In this document: piece after piece, positions 36,191 to 47,503 of the stretch | Position numbering within the stretch: the first letter of the stretch is position 1 | Layout of the letters: every line of letters begins with the position of its first letter | Assembly: GCF_030272615.1 (NCBI RefSeq) | Contig: NC_081415.1 | Span: 627,195,740 to 627,259,739, forward strand | Origin: Cryptomeria japonica | Lineage: Eukaryota > Streptophyta > Pinopsida > Cupressales > Cupressaceae | DNA: 64,000 nt | Reading direction: 5' to 3' | Position numbers and translations under genes: made by a program | Notes under the pieces: generated by a model | The model's database searches: none | What the model was told of the DNA's origin: nothing | The model's input: the letters and a program-made list of their open reading frames with translations, nothing else

Positions 36191-36693
36191 GTATGTGTGA
36201 ATAAGTGAATTTATCTTCCTATGTGGTGTATTGAGGAAAGAGTATTGCAGAGAAAACAAATGTTCTTAACCAAAACTATCATCAAGCATTAGGAGATGTT
36301 ATTATTTCAATTCATCTTAAACATATTGTAGTCCAAATATTATTGTAAGGTAGTGAAACTTCCTTGAGGGTTGGAGCCTTCTGGTTCATTATATTTTGAG
36401 CAGTGGTCTCTAGGATGTGTGCCTGAATGCATGTGCATTCCCCATTGTAATATTTACACATACTACTATAGAATATCATATTATTGTGGGTAGGTTCCCA
36501 CTGTGGTTTTTCCCTTAACCAGGTTTTCCATGTCAAAATCTTGGTGTTATATGTGTTGCTATTATTATGTTCATTTTTTATCTTATTGTTGCTAATGGGA
36601 TCTAAGATTGTGCTTAAATTGTTTAATCCGGTGAAAATTGATTCACCACCCCCCCCCCCCCTTCTCAATTTTCCTTCATTATTGTTGCCAACA

Positions 36694-36976
36694 CTACTCA
36701 GTCGGATTAGTCAGTGAGTGGTTCAGTTGTTTATATTTGTGAGATTGTTCTAAGGGGGAGAGATTATCTAGTAAAAGGGGGAGAGAATAATGATTTGTAT
36801 GTGTCTTTGGCATTGTTGTCAAAGACAGAGAGAAGCATGTGAAAAGCAGCCTTATCTTGAAGCTTTGTGTACATGATCTTAGGGAAAGATTGTTGGAGAT
36901 TGTTTGTGTTTATTTATTTCTTTGCATTGATTGTTTTTCATATTCATAAGTTTCCATCAATGCCAAAGGGGGAGAT
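36694..36976 (+). other. Element C 3' noncoding region, second part
   Basis: Starts with D's right TSD CTACT. Contains AAGGGGGAG-type runs near 36,753 and 36,776, and the polypurine tract at 36,965-36,976 touching the C 3' LTR. Confidence 0.85.
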
Positions 36977-37324
36977 TGTTGGACATTGTTGCTACTCAGA
37001 TATATTGTTATCATTGATGTCAACACATTCTTGTGTTTTTGTGTTCTGGTGATTGCAGAGAGTTGATCTGGTTGGTTTATCTATTTGATATGCTAGAGAA
37101 TCTTGATTCAGTATTGGTTTGATGAGGCTAAGTGATGATTTGATTGATTTATGGATTATGGTATGAGGATTGGTTTTTCAGTGTTCAATGTTGTAGCACA
37201 TTTTGATATTTGACTTGTTGTGCTCCAGAACGATTATATCTTGAGTTGCATATTTGAGAGAGTGTTTGGGATATTCATGTGTATCTACAATTTAGATGGT
37301 TCTTGATTTGGTGCTCCAAAATTT
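36977..37324 (+). repeat. Element C 3' LTR, first part
   Basis: Long-form LTR start; cut at 37,324 by element F and resumed at 54,520. Confidence 0.9.
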
Positions 37325-38041
37325 TGTTGGCAATTTGGAGGAATTGATTATGTGTTACATTGATGTTTTGTCATTGATGTCAATACTAGTTGCTTTGGTT
37401 GTTTACTGGTATCTGGTTGGTCCTGGTAGGATGATTGGTATGTTCTCATTGTAGATCATGGTATGCAAGTGAATAATATAATAATCATTCATGCAAGGGA
37501 TTTGGTCAATCATAGGTGATCAAGTTGGGTTTATGCAAGAGGTTTAAGACCTCTAGTATTGAGCTTAACCAGAACTGTACTCACGCATAGGAGATGCTAC
37601 TATTGCAGTTCAATATTCCTTTTGGATTGTACTCTAGATTTCTTATGTAGTTAGTGAGACTCCTTTTGTAATGAGTAGTGTGCTCTAGGCTATTGGTCTT
37701 CCTACAAGTGACGGCCCCTCAATTTGTAATCACATACTCACTACAGAAGTATTATCTGACTATGGGTAGGCTTCCCACCATGGTTTTTCCCTTTTCCGAG
37801 TTTTCCATGTACAAATCTTGGTGTAATGTGGATGGTAACTATTCTCTAATTGTTTCTTATGCTTAATTGGTATATCTACTATTTTGGTAATTGGTTTATG
37901 TATTTCGGTATTGATCTTATGTGTTGTGTTCTAGTAATAAAGTTTTAAATGCTTAAGGTTTTGGTAATCTAGTGACAACTGATTCACCCCCCCCCCCCCC
38001 CCCGCTTTTAGTTGTCCTCCGATTATTTGAACTGTCTAACA
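37325..38041 (+). repeat. Element F 5' LTR, internally deleted
   Basis: 717 bp, TGTTGGCAATTT...CTAACA. Compared with the F 3' LTR it lacks about 500 bp after the first 100 bp, including the GCCGAC/TATA promoter. Carries a long C tract (17 or more) near 37,987. Confidence 0.9.
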
Positions 38042-38043
38042 AT

Positions 38044-38060
38044 TGTTATCAGAACTTTGG
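38044..38060 (+). promoter_or_regulatory. Element F primer-binding site
   Basis: TGTTATCAGAACTTTGG; initiator tRNA-Met complement with two changes in 12. Confidence 0.78.
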
Positions 38061-38098
38061 TCCTCTCTACAGAAGCTTACCCTCTTGAGGAAGATCAT

Positions 38099-39329
38099 AT
38101 GGCATCTAATAGTTCAAGTTACTCTAGTTCATCTGCAGCTGTCTTCCGAATGGAAATTCCTAGGCTTGATGGAACAAATTACAGAGTATGGAAGATTTGG
38201 ATGGAGACTCATCTGCGATGTCTTGGTAAGGAAATATGGGAGATCACTTAGAATGGTGTAACCCCTTTTAATCCATCATCTTGATATCATCCTTTGAAAA
38301 AATTGGATAAGGAGATTGAGAATGATTGTAGAGCTAAAGAAGTCCTCTTGTGTGCACTTTCTAATCAATAAATAATGGGATTGACTGACAAATCAAAAGC
38401 AAAAGCTAAATGGGACAAGTTGGAGACTCTAAATGAAGGTGACCCTATTGTTAAGATTTCTAAACTTGATGGTTAACGGGTGAGATATAAAAATTTGAAG
38501 ATGGAAGAAGATGAGAGGATTACTGCATTTATGGAAATGTTAAATAAAATTGTCATGGGAATTCAATGTTGTGGTGGATCTCTGAGTGAAGATGAAATAG
38601 TTTTTAAAGTTTTGAGAGCTTTACCACCAGCTCATAAAATGAAGGCTACTACAATTAATGAATTGAGAATAATGGCAAATAATTTTGTCAATAGGGATAC
38701 CTTGGTTGGGAAATTATCTTCTTTTGTGATTGAATAATTTGGACCTTCTAGAGTTGTGAAGTTTGAACCTGCTTTTCATGCATTTACATCATCAACCGGC
38801 AAGCAAGATTGGAAAGATTTGTATGCAAAGGAAATGGAAGATATGAAGAGGGAAGATGAAGAATTTGAGCAACTTGAATCCCTATTTGCTAGAAGAGTAC
38901 CTAAAGGACCGGTAGGAAGTAAGTATGAAGGAAAATTACCCTTTAAATGTTCTGCATGTAATAAGATAGGTCATTTTGCATCTAGATCTCCTGAAAGGAA
39001 TTCAATATTTGAAGAAAGAGATAGAATATCTTTTAAGCCTAACCTTGAATATCAGAACAAGCATAAGTATAGGAGAAACAAAGATAAATCATGTTACTTT
39101 GTTGATGAGGAAGGTGTGACAGATTCTGATGATGAACCGGCACAAGTCTCTGCTAGTGGTTCTAACAATGGAAAGGAATGGGTGTTCTTGGCTATCATGG
39201 AAGATGGTCTAGTATTGGAAGAGAATGTACCTGAAGAAAAGGCCCTTACTACTAAAATTAAAGATAAGGATGAATGGGTAATAGACAGTGGATGTTCATA
39301 TCATATAAATGGAGATAAAAGGAAGTTTT
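38099..39329 (+). pseudogene. Element F gag-protease (polyprotein piece 1)
   Basis: Starts MASNSSSYSSSS at 38,099 with the conserved copia gag opening RLDGTNYRVWKIWMETHL. The zinc knuckle reads CSACNKIGHFASRS: the last cysteine is serine. The protease site WVIDSGCSYH keeps the D-S-G triad (39,284-39,292), the only copia copy here to do so. Stops at 38,249, 38,369, 38,474 and 38,735. The frame runs straight into element G at 39,330 after GTTTT; coding resumes at 47,504. Confidence 0.93.
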
Positions 39330-40557
39330 TGTTAGGATAACCGATGAACAATTGAGAGGAGGCAAATGAATTAGGTTTTAACAGATTATAACTTTTAATC
39401 CACAATACAAACTTAAACAAATCAAGTACCAGTAAAGCAAATACAGATGCTGGTAGGAAAAGATATCGGTAAACAATAGAACTTAACAATTAACCAGATA
39501 ATCAATGCAAAGAAACCATACCACATAACACCATGATTTGTACATGGAAAACTCGGAAAGGGAAAAACCATGGTGGGAAGCCTACCCATAGTCAGATGAT
39601 ACTTCTGCAGAAAGTATGTATTACAATGAGGGGCCTACATTTGCAGGAAGGCACGCTGCCTAGAGCGTACTACTCATTACAAAAGAGTCTCACTAACTAC
39701 AAAGAGGCTACAACCATCTCAAGATAAATGGACAACAATCAAATAGAGTGAACTGCTAGAAATAGCATCTACCATGCCTGATTACAGTCCCGGTTAAGCT
39801 CAATGTTAGAGAACTAAATCCTCTTTTGAATCCAATTCGATCATCAATAATCAACCAACTCCTCTACCTGAATGATATTACAATATTTGCACTTTACATT
39901 CCTTGACCATGACCTTTCCAATAACCATGATACTTTACAAAGAGTTTCTACCTCTTATTTATACAAACCCTAAGGCCTAAACCAATTAGGTCAACCACCT
40001 AAAAGATATTACAATAAGATCATTACATGATTCCATATTACAATGATATGCCATGTCAGCTTAGGACCAAAACAATAATAACAAATCCATAAATCATCTC
40101 AATACATCCCGATAACGTGTAGAGTACATGCTAGCATGATAATGGTCCATAACCTAGATAGGTACCTGACCTATTATGGGTCCACCACGCCAAATCAATG
40201 TCTTCAAGTAGTTAAAGCATGATCAAAGAATATCTTCAACATCCTGAAATCCATGAAGAAGTTGCACCAACACCAACTATGCATCCTGTCACGATTCCTT
40301 AATGAAAGCTTTGTCGGTAAAGCCTTAAAACAGTGTCGGTAAGGGTTTACCAAAGTGTACGATAGCATCTGATTACCAAGCCAATAACAACTGACCAAAA
40401 CATGCTCATGGAGCATATAACACATGAAATCAAATATACTTCACTGATCCAAACATGTCGGAAGTGTCCAATAGATAGTCTCTTTTGTCGGTAACACTAG
40501 ATCTTCCACTAGTAACCAAAACTTGTATGTCGGTAACCAACCATAATAGCTAGTATT
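39330..40557 (-). repeat. Element G 3' LTR, outer part
   Basis: Starts TGTTAGGA after TSD GTTTT (39,325-39,329). Cut by solo LTR H at 40,558. Confidence 0.9.
39956..39995 (-). promoter_or_regulatory. LTR promoter of G (3' copy)
   Basis: TATAAATA at 39,956-39,963; GTTGAC (decayed GCCGAC) at 39,990-39,995. Confidence 0.45.
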
Positions 40558-41596
40558 TGTAGGTCCTGGAGACAACTGAGAGGGGGGGGGGTGAATCAGT
40601 TGTCAAATAAGTTCAAACCAAAATCTTATTAACCAACTTAATGCTTAATACCGGTAAGACAGTTAAGTATGCCGGTAAACAGTGTTTACACAAAATTGCT
40701 ATCCTGATAAGAATTAATACATGAAACATAAGCACAAAGTCATCCACAACACATGACATGAATATTTTTACATGGAAACCCTGTAAGGGAAAAAACCACA
40801 GTGGGAAACCTTACCCACAATCAGATGATACTACTGCAGATAGTAAGTGTACAAAGAGGGGTCTGCACATGTAGAAAGGCCAACAGCCTAGAGCTCACTG
40901 CTCAATCACAAATGGGAGTCACACTGACTACAGTTGGATGGTTAAATCCAATAAGAATGTATTGCACAAAATAGCATCTTCATATGCTGGATTCAGTACC
41001 AGTGTAGTGCTGATATTCTTCTACAAAAACCTAACTTCACCTTCAAATGATGTCTTCGTGTATATCCCTGCTTGATCTCACATATACCCTTCCTTAAATC
41101 TTTTTCACATTCCACCCTTGATCTTACAAATAAGATCTTACATTTATATCATACCCTAAGACCAATTTTAGTAGGTCAGCTCTACAAGATATTACAATAA
41201 AAACATTTTACAAATAATACAATATCTGATGCAATAACCGATTGAACATGTCAGCTTGATGCATTTACAACAATAATAAATCATCTCCATAGCGTGCCAT
41301 GTTGATTTGGAAAAGATAAGCCTATCGGTGTAACCCTAGATAACCTAGACCTATTTGTCAGTAAAAGCAAATATGCAAATAAGAATATACCAATGATTAT
41401 TACTTCAAAATAAAGTGTCCACATGATGTCTTCCATGTTATTGCAGGTACCGGTGAACATTATATCCTGTCGGTTAACCATATACTGATAACTATTGCAC
41501 AGTTTACTGTTTGCCGGTGAATGTTGTTGGATCTCCAAAGTAGGTGTATTTAGTAGGTGTTAAAATCAATGACAAAACCATACCAAAATACCAATA
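40558..41596 (-). mobile_element. Solo LTR H (B family) in the G 3' LTR
   Basis: 1,039 bp, TGTAGG...CCAATA, flanked by GTATT at 40,553-40,557 and 41,597-41,601. Similar to the B LTRs along its length, with no internal region. This is the usual product of LTR-LTR recombination. A G9 run at 40,582 is the U5 C-tract. Innermost insertion on the gypsy > C > F > G path. Confidence 0.93.
41142..41179 (-). promoter_or_regulatory. LTR promoter of H
   Basis: TATAAAT at about 41,142-41,149 and GCTGAC at 41,174-41,179 (a deaminated form of GCCGAC). Confidence 0.45.
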
Positions 41597-41601
41597 GTAT
41601 T

Positions 41602-41644
41602 TACATCAATGCAACACATAATCATTTCATCCATAATGCTAACA
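41602..41644 (-). repeat. Element G 3' LTR, inner part
   Basis: Last 43 bp of the LTR after H, ending GCTAACA, next to the polypurine region. Confidence 0.85.
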
Positions 41645-41976
41645 ATCTTTGCCCTTGGCATTGATGGCAACACTAGATGTGAAAAACATCTAAGTATGAA
41701 GAAATGCCAAACAAGTCTCCCCCTGTGGAAGACAACCAACAATCAATAGCTCTCCCCCTGTGAATGATATCTCTATAAGGTTTTGAATGATTTTTCATAT
41801 TACTATCACTCCCCCTTTGACATCAATGCCAGAAATCTGACAAAATATCAAAGCAATGATATAAACCTCAGAATCTCAAAGCTGACTACTCCCCCTAAGT
41901 AGTAGCACCACTCATCAGTGTCAAAATGAATAATGTCTCTGGTAATGCATGTCGAACTGATGACAAGCTTCATCAA
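41645..41976 (-). other. Element G 3' noncoding region with polypurine motifs
   Basis: The tract beside the LTR is decayed (41,645-41,656). Four further GGGGGAG-type runs (element strand) lie near 41,720, 41,753, 41,810 and 41,890. No coding sequence. Confidence 0.75.
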
Positions 41977-44900
41977 TCAAGTCTCTACCCGAGGGGTAGA
42001 AACCCCTAACCTATCTCTCAAATACTCAAATTATTCCTTAGAGAGAGGTTTAGTGAATATGTTTGCAATCTGTTATTTAGTGTTCACATAAACCAATTTG
42101 ACTTCATTTGCTTCAACCTTGTCCTTCACAAAGTTATACTTTATTGAACTATTCTTAGTCTTAGAGTGAAATACCGGATTCTTAGACATGTCAATAGTTG
42201 CAGAGTTATCACAGTAGATAACTACCAGATCACTACAATTTACCCTAGTATCCTTCAACAAATGCTTCATCCACAAGACTTGAGTGAAATTAGTTGCTTC
42301 TACAACATACTCAGCTTCTACAGTAGATAAAGAAATGCATGACATTTTTGTTGTTGATCCATGAAACCAAGTTCTTTCCAAGAAAGAAAGCTCCACCAGA
42401 AGTGTTCTTCCTGTCATCAGTATCACCTACCCAATGTGAGTCAGTATATGCACATAAAGTGAAATCATCATTTCTGGAATACCATAAACCATATTCTATT
42501 GTTCCTTGCAAATATCGAAATATCCTCTTTATTGCACATTCATGATTGTCTTTAGGATTACTTTTATATCTTGAAACAATACTTACTGCATTCATAATAT
42601 CAGCTCTAGTCTAAGTTAGATATAATAGACCACCAATCATAGACTTATACATTGTTGGATTTACCGGTGTAGAAGTATCCTTGATAGATAATTTCTCACT
42701 TGTAGCCATAGGAGTACTTACCGGTTTGGAATTATCCATACCAAACATTTTCAATAATTCCCTCAGATACTTAGTTTGACAGATAAAAATCCCTTTGTCA
42801 GTTTGAGTAATCTGCAAACCTAAGAAAAATTTCATCTCACCAATCATGGACATTTCAAATTCATTCTTCATGTTGTTAGCAAATTCTATGCACAGTTTAT
42901 CTTCTCCTCCAAAAATTATATCATCAACAAAAATTTCAATAATCAAAATATCATTATCAGTGATCTTATAATATAGATTACTATCAGCATTGCCTTTAGT
43001 AAAACCAAGCTTCAAAAGATATTTATCCAACCTTGCATACCAAGCTCTAGGAGCCTGTTTCAAACCATATAAAGCTTTCTTCAATCTACAAACCATATCT
43101 TTATCATCTGTTAGTGAAAATCCATCAGGTTGCTCAATGTAAACTTCTTCCTCAAGCTCACCATTCAAAAATGCACATTTAACATCTATTTGATAAACCT
43201 TATAGTTCTTATAAGTTGCAGAGGCAAGAAATAGTCTAACAACTTCAATTCTAGCTATAGGTGCAAATGTCTCACCATAATCAATTCCTTCCATTTGAGA
43301 ATATCCTTTACAAACCAATCTAGCCTTGTTCCTTATAAATTCACCATCCTCATTCAATTTATTTCTAAAAACCCATTTAGTTCCAATAACATTCTTATTT
43401 TTAGGCCGGGAAACTAAAGACCAAGTTTCATTCTTCTCTATCTGATCTAATTCATCTTCCATAGCCTTTAACCAATGTTTATCCTTACAAGCTTCAATAA
43501 CAGTTGTTGGTTCAACTTGAGAAATAAGACATCCCTCTTCATTTTCTAGTTTTCTTCTTGTCATAACTCCCTTGTTTCTATCTCCAATAATTTAATCTTC
43601 AAAATATTTTAATCTTACATACCTTGGTGTCTTTCAAACTTCAGGTTCATTTCTCTGATCATCAGTCACAGTTGAATTTTCTGATTGTACCAGTGTAACT
43701 TTCTCAACTTCCTGTACCAATTGAGGCATTGTCGGTTCAGTTATGATCATTTCCACTGCCAGTTCCCTGTCATATGATATAGAATGATTTCTATACTATT
43801 CATCAACTTTCACATTAGCACTCTCCACAGTTTTCTGCAATCTTTTGCTATAACATCTATATGCTTTTCTTTGAATTGAATAACCAATAAATATCCCTTC
43901 ATCACATCTAGGATCAAACTTTCCAATTGAATCATCTCTTTTGATATAGCATTTACTTCTAAAAATTCTAAAATACTTAACAGTAGGTGTATGTCCAAAC
44001 CATATTTCATAAGGTGTCTTACCGGTTTCACCTTTGATGTCAACTATGTTCAATGTGTAGACTGTTGTACTCACTGCTTCTCTCCAGTAGATATGAGGAA
44101 ATTTGGCTTCCATCATCATTGATCTGGCTCCATCCAAAATGGTTTTGTTCTTTCTTTCCACTACTACATTTTGTTGAGGAGTCCTAGGTGCAGATAGTTG
44201 TCTCATCATTCCATTTGCCTATAACTATTAAATACATGAGAAGTGAACTCACCGCCATGATCTGATCTTAGACATTTGATTTTCAATCTAGTTTCAGTTT
44301 CAACCTTCGCTTTGAAGATCTTGAATTTCTCAAAAGCTTCAGACTTCTCCCTTAGAAAAGTCATCAATAATCAGCATGAAATACCTATCACCTTGAAAGC
44401 TTCTAGTCCTTGCTGGACCACATAAGTCAGTGTGAATTAAATCAAGTACATCATTAGCTTTATCATGTATTCTCTTAAAATAACTTCTGACTTGCTTACC
44501 CAATTGACATTCCTTACATACCAGATTATGAGGCTTCATAGTCTTAGGTATATCTCTAACTGCCTTAGTTGAACTGATCTTAACAATTAAATCAAAATTA
44601 ACATGACACAACATTTTATGCCATAGCCAACTCTCATCAATATGAGCAATCAAACATGTCTTATTACCAGTGTTCAAGTGAAAGATATTACTTCCTGTCT
44701 GAATACCGGTTGCAATCTCCAAACCAGTCTTGTTAATGATTTTACATTTTCTATCTTTAAACTGAAGTTGAAAACCCTTATCAACCAATTGACCAACACT
44801 CAAAATATTATGCCTTAAACCTTCTACATAATAAACATTATCAGTGTTATGCTAACCATCCAAAGAAATAATACCTCTACCTTTGATCATGCATGCCTTG

Positions 44901-46157
44901 TCATCTCCAAATCTGACTTGACCGCCATTGTATTCTTGCAGGGACATAAATTTCTCTTTATCTCTAGTCATATGATGTGAGCATCCATTATCAATTACCC
45001 ATTCATCCTTATCTTCAACTTTTGCTGCCAGAGCTTCTTCTTCATTCTTGATAGCCGGTTCTGGTTTATCTTCCTTCAAAGCATAAAACACCCATTCCTT
45101 TCCATTTTGCAGATCCACTAGCAGAGTCTTTTGTCGGTTCATCTCCAGATTCATCAGTTACTCCTTCCTCGTCTGCTATGTAGCATTGAATACTCTTCTT
45201 GAATCTATATCTATTTTCGTTATGCTTAAAAGATTTCTTAAGTCTTTCCTCAAACCTTGCATTCCTTTCAGCACATCTAGATGCAAAATGACCAATCTTA
45301 TTACATGCAAAACATTTAAAAGGTTATTTTCCTTCATACTTACTTCCATTTGGCCCTTTAGGTATTCTTCTAGCAAATAAGGCTTCAAGTTGCTCAAGTT
45401 CTTCATCTTCTTTCCTCATATCTTTCAATTATTTTCCATATAGGGATTTCCAATCACTTTTGTCGGTAGATGTTGATGATGATGCATGAAAATCAAGTTC
45501 AGACTTTGCAGCTCCAGAAGATTCAAATTCTTCAAGCTCAAAAGAAGATAATTACCCAATTAGAATGTCTCTATTAACTGAAGTGTTTGCCATTGTTCTT
45601 AACTCATTAATTGCAATTTCCTTCATCTTGTAAGCCGATGGAAGGGCTCTCAAGACTTTGGAAACTATTTCATCTTCACTTAGAATTCCTCCACAATGTT
45701 GAATTCCCATAACAATCTCATTTACTGTTTCCATAAACACAGTAATTCTTTCATTATCTTCTATTTTCAAGTTTTCATATCTTACCTAGTAACCATCAAG
45801 TTTAGCAATTTTGAAAATAGGATCACCTTCATTCAAAGTTTGTAATTTGTCCCACATAACCTTAGCCGATGATTTGTCAGTCAATCCCATAATCTACTAA
45901 TCAGTAAGTGCACACAAGAGGGCTTCTCTAGCTCTGCAATCATTTTCAATATTCTTATCCAGGTTTGTAAGAGTAGGATTGCTAGATGCCGAATCATGAG
46001 GTGTGTACCCTTTCTCAGTGATCTCCCAAATATCCCTACCAAGACATCTAAGATGAGTCTCCATTTGAATTTTTCATATCCCATAATTTTTTCCATCTAG
46101 CTTAGGGATTTCTCTTCTGAAAATAGTTACCAGTGGATTAGAAGTGTTAGTTGTCAT
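41977..46157 (-). pseudogene. Element G gag-pol polyprotein, degenerate
   Basis: Starts MTTNTSNPLV at 46,157; original stop at 41,977-41,979. The zinc knuckle CFACNKIGHFASRC is intact. The protease site reads D-N-G (44,984-44,992), as in A. Integrase (44,803-43,796) has HTDLCG and LRSDHGGEF, so both aspartates remain, but a short deletion near 44,350 removes part of the core (IDDF joins to SKGEV) with a frameshift. RT is the best preserved piece in the window: 317 open codons (43,564-42,611) with VDDIIFGG. RNase H follows, with a frameshift near 42,350 and stops at 42,073 and 42,028. Stops in gag at 46,078, 45,894, 45,789, 45,553 and 45,431. Confidence 0.94.
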
Positions 46158-46196
46158 AGGATCTACCTCAAGCGGTTAAGCTTCTGCAAAAGAGGA

Positions 46197-46213
46197 CCAA
46201 AGCTCTAATACCA
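46197..46213 (-). promoter_or_regulatory. Element G primer-binding site
   Basis: TGGTATTAGAGCTTTGG on the minus strand, initiator tRNA-Met complement with one change in 12. Confidence 0.85.
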
Positions 46214-46215
46214 AT

Positions 46216-47498
46216 TGTTAGGAAAATCGGTGAACAACTGAGAGGGGGGGTGAATCAGTTGTTAACAGATTATAACTTTTAATCCACAATACAACCTTAA
46301 ACAAATAAAGTATTGTTAAAGCACATACAGATGCCGGTAGGAAAAGATACCGGTAAACAATACAACTTAACAATTAACCAAATAATCAATGCAAAGCAAC
46401 CATGCCACATAACACCATGATTTGTACATGGAAAACCTGAAAAGGGAAAACCCATAGTGGGAAGCCTACCCATAGTCAGATGATACTTCTGTAGAAATTA
46501 TGTGTCACAATGAGGGGCCTGCACTTACCGAAAGGTACACTACCTAGAGTGTACTGCTCATTACAAAAGAGTCTCATTGACTACAAAAAGGCTACAACCA
46601 TCTCAATATAAATGGACAATAATTCAATAGAGTGAACTGCTATAAATAGCATCTACCATGCCCGATTATAGTCTCGGTTAAGCTCAATGTCGAAGGACTA
46701 AATCATCTTTTGAATCCAATTCGGTCATCAATGATCGACCAACTCCTCTGCCTGAATGATATTACAATATTTTCACATTACATTCCTTGACCATGACCTT
46801 TCCAATAACCATGATACTGTAGAAAGAGTTTCTACCTCTTATTTATACAAACCCTAAGGCCTAAACCAATTAGGTCGGCCACCTAAAACATATTACAATA
46901 ATTTCATTACATGATTCCATATTACATTGATATTCCATCCCGGCTTAAGACCAAAACAATAATAACAAATCCATAAATCATCTCAAGACATCCTAGTAAC
47001 GTGTAGAGTACACATTAGCATGATATCGATCCATAAACTAGATAGGTACCGAACCTATTATGGGTCCACCACACCAAAGCAATGTCTTCAAGAAGTTGAA
47101 GCATGATCAAAGAATATCTTCAGCATGCTGAAATCCATGAAGAAGCTACACCAACACCAACTATGCATCCAGTCACGATTCCTTAATGAAAGCTCTTTCG
47201 GTAAAGCCTTAAACCAGTGTTGTTAAGGGTTTACCAGAGTGTATGATAGCATCTGTTTACCAATCCAATATCAACTAACCAAAACATGCTCATGGATCAT
47301 ATAACACATGAAATCAAATATACTTCACTAATCCAAACATGTCGGAAGTGTCCAATAGATAGTCTCTTATGTCGGTAATACTAGATCTTCTACCAGTAAC
47401 CAAAACTTGTCTATCGGTAACCAACCATAACAGCTAGTGTTGACATCAATGACAAAACATCAATGCAACACATAATCAATTCATCCATAATGCCAACA
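46216..47498 (-). repeat. Element G 5' LTR
   Basis: 1,283 bp, intact TGTTAGGA...GCCAACA. Reference copy for the A/G family LTR. Right TSD is GTTTC (47,499-47,503). Confidence 0.93.
46840..46879 (-). promoter_or_regulatory. LTR promoter of G (5' copy): GCCGAC plus TATA
   Basis: TATAAATA at 46,840-46,847 and GCCGAC at 46,874-46,879 on the minus strand. Confidence 0.55.
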
Positions 47499-47503
47499 GT
47501 TTC

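Larger units (their letters stand above)
29375..36693 (+). mobile_element. Ty1/copia element D inserted in the 3' region of C
   Basis: Complete element with two short-form LTRs, primer-binding site, gag-pol and polypurine tract (35,105-35,116). TSD CTACT at 29,370-29,374 and 36,694-36,698. Joining C across this TSD restores the order seen in D's own 3' noncoding region, so this is nesting and not a tandem array. D is the same broad family as C. Confidence 0.93.
35117..36693 (+). repeat. Element D 3' LTR, interrupted by a TRIM
   Basis: Short-form LTR like 29,375-30,566, ending CCAACA at 36,693, with a C14-type homopolymer near 36,650. A 343-bp TRIM sits at 35,848-36,190. Confidence 0.92.
39330..47498 (-). 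mobile_element. Ty1/copia element G inserted in F
   Basis: Complete minus-strand copia element of the A family. LTRs 39,330-41,644 (with H inside) and 46,216-47,498, gag-pol 46,157-41,977. TSD GTTTT/GTTTC at 39,325-39,329 and 47,499-47,503. F's protease frame joins cleanly across it. Confidence 0.94.

Noticed and set aside
24004-37324. Tandem chain LTR-element-LTR-element-LTR-fragment-LTR produced by unequal recombination
   Set aside because: D has its own TSD (CTACT at 29,370 and 36,694), C's 3' noncoding region rejoins across D, and outer and inner LTR pairs are of different subtypes. Nesting explains it fully.
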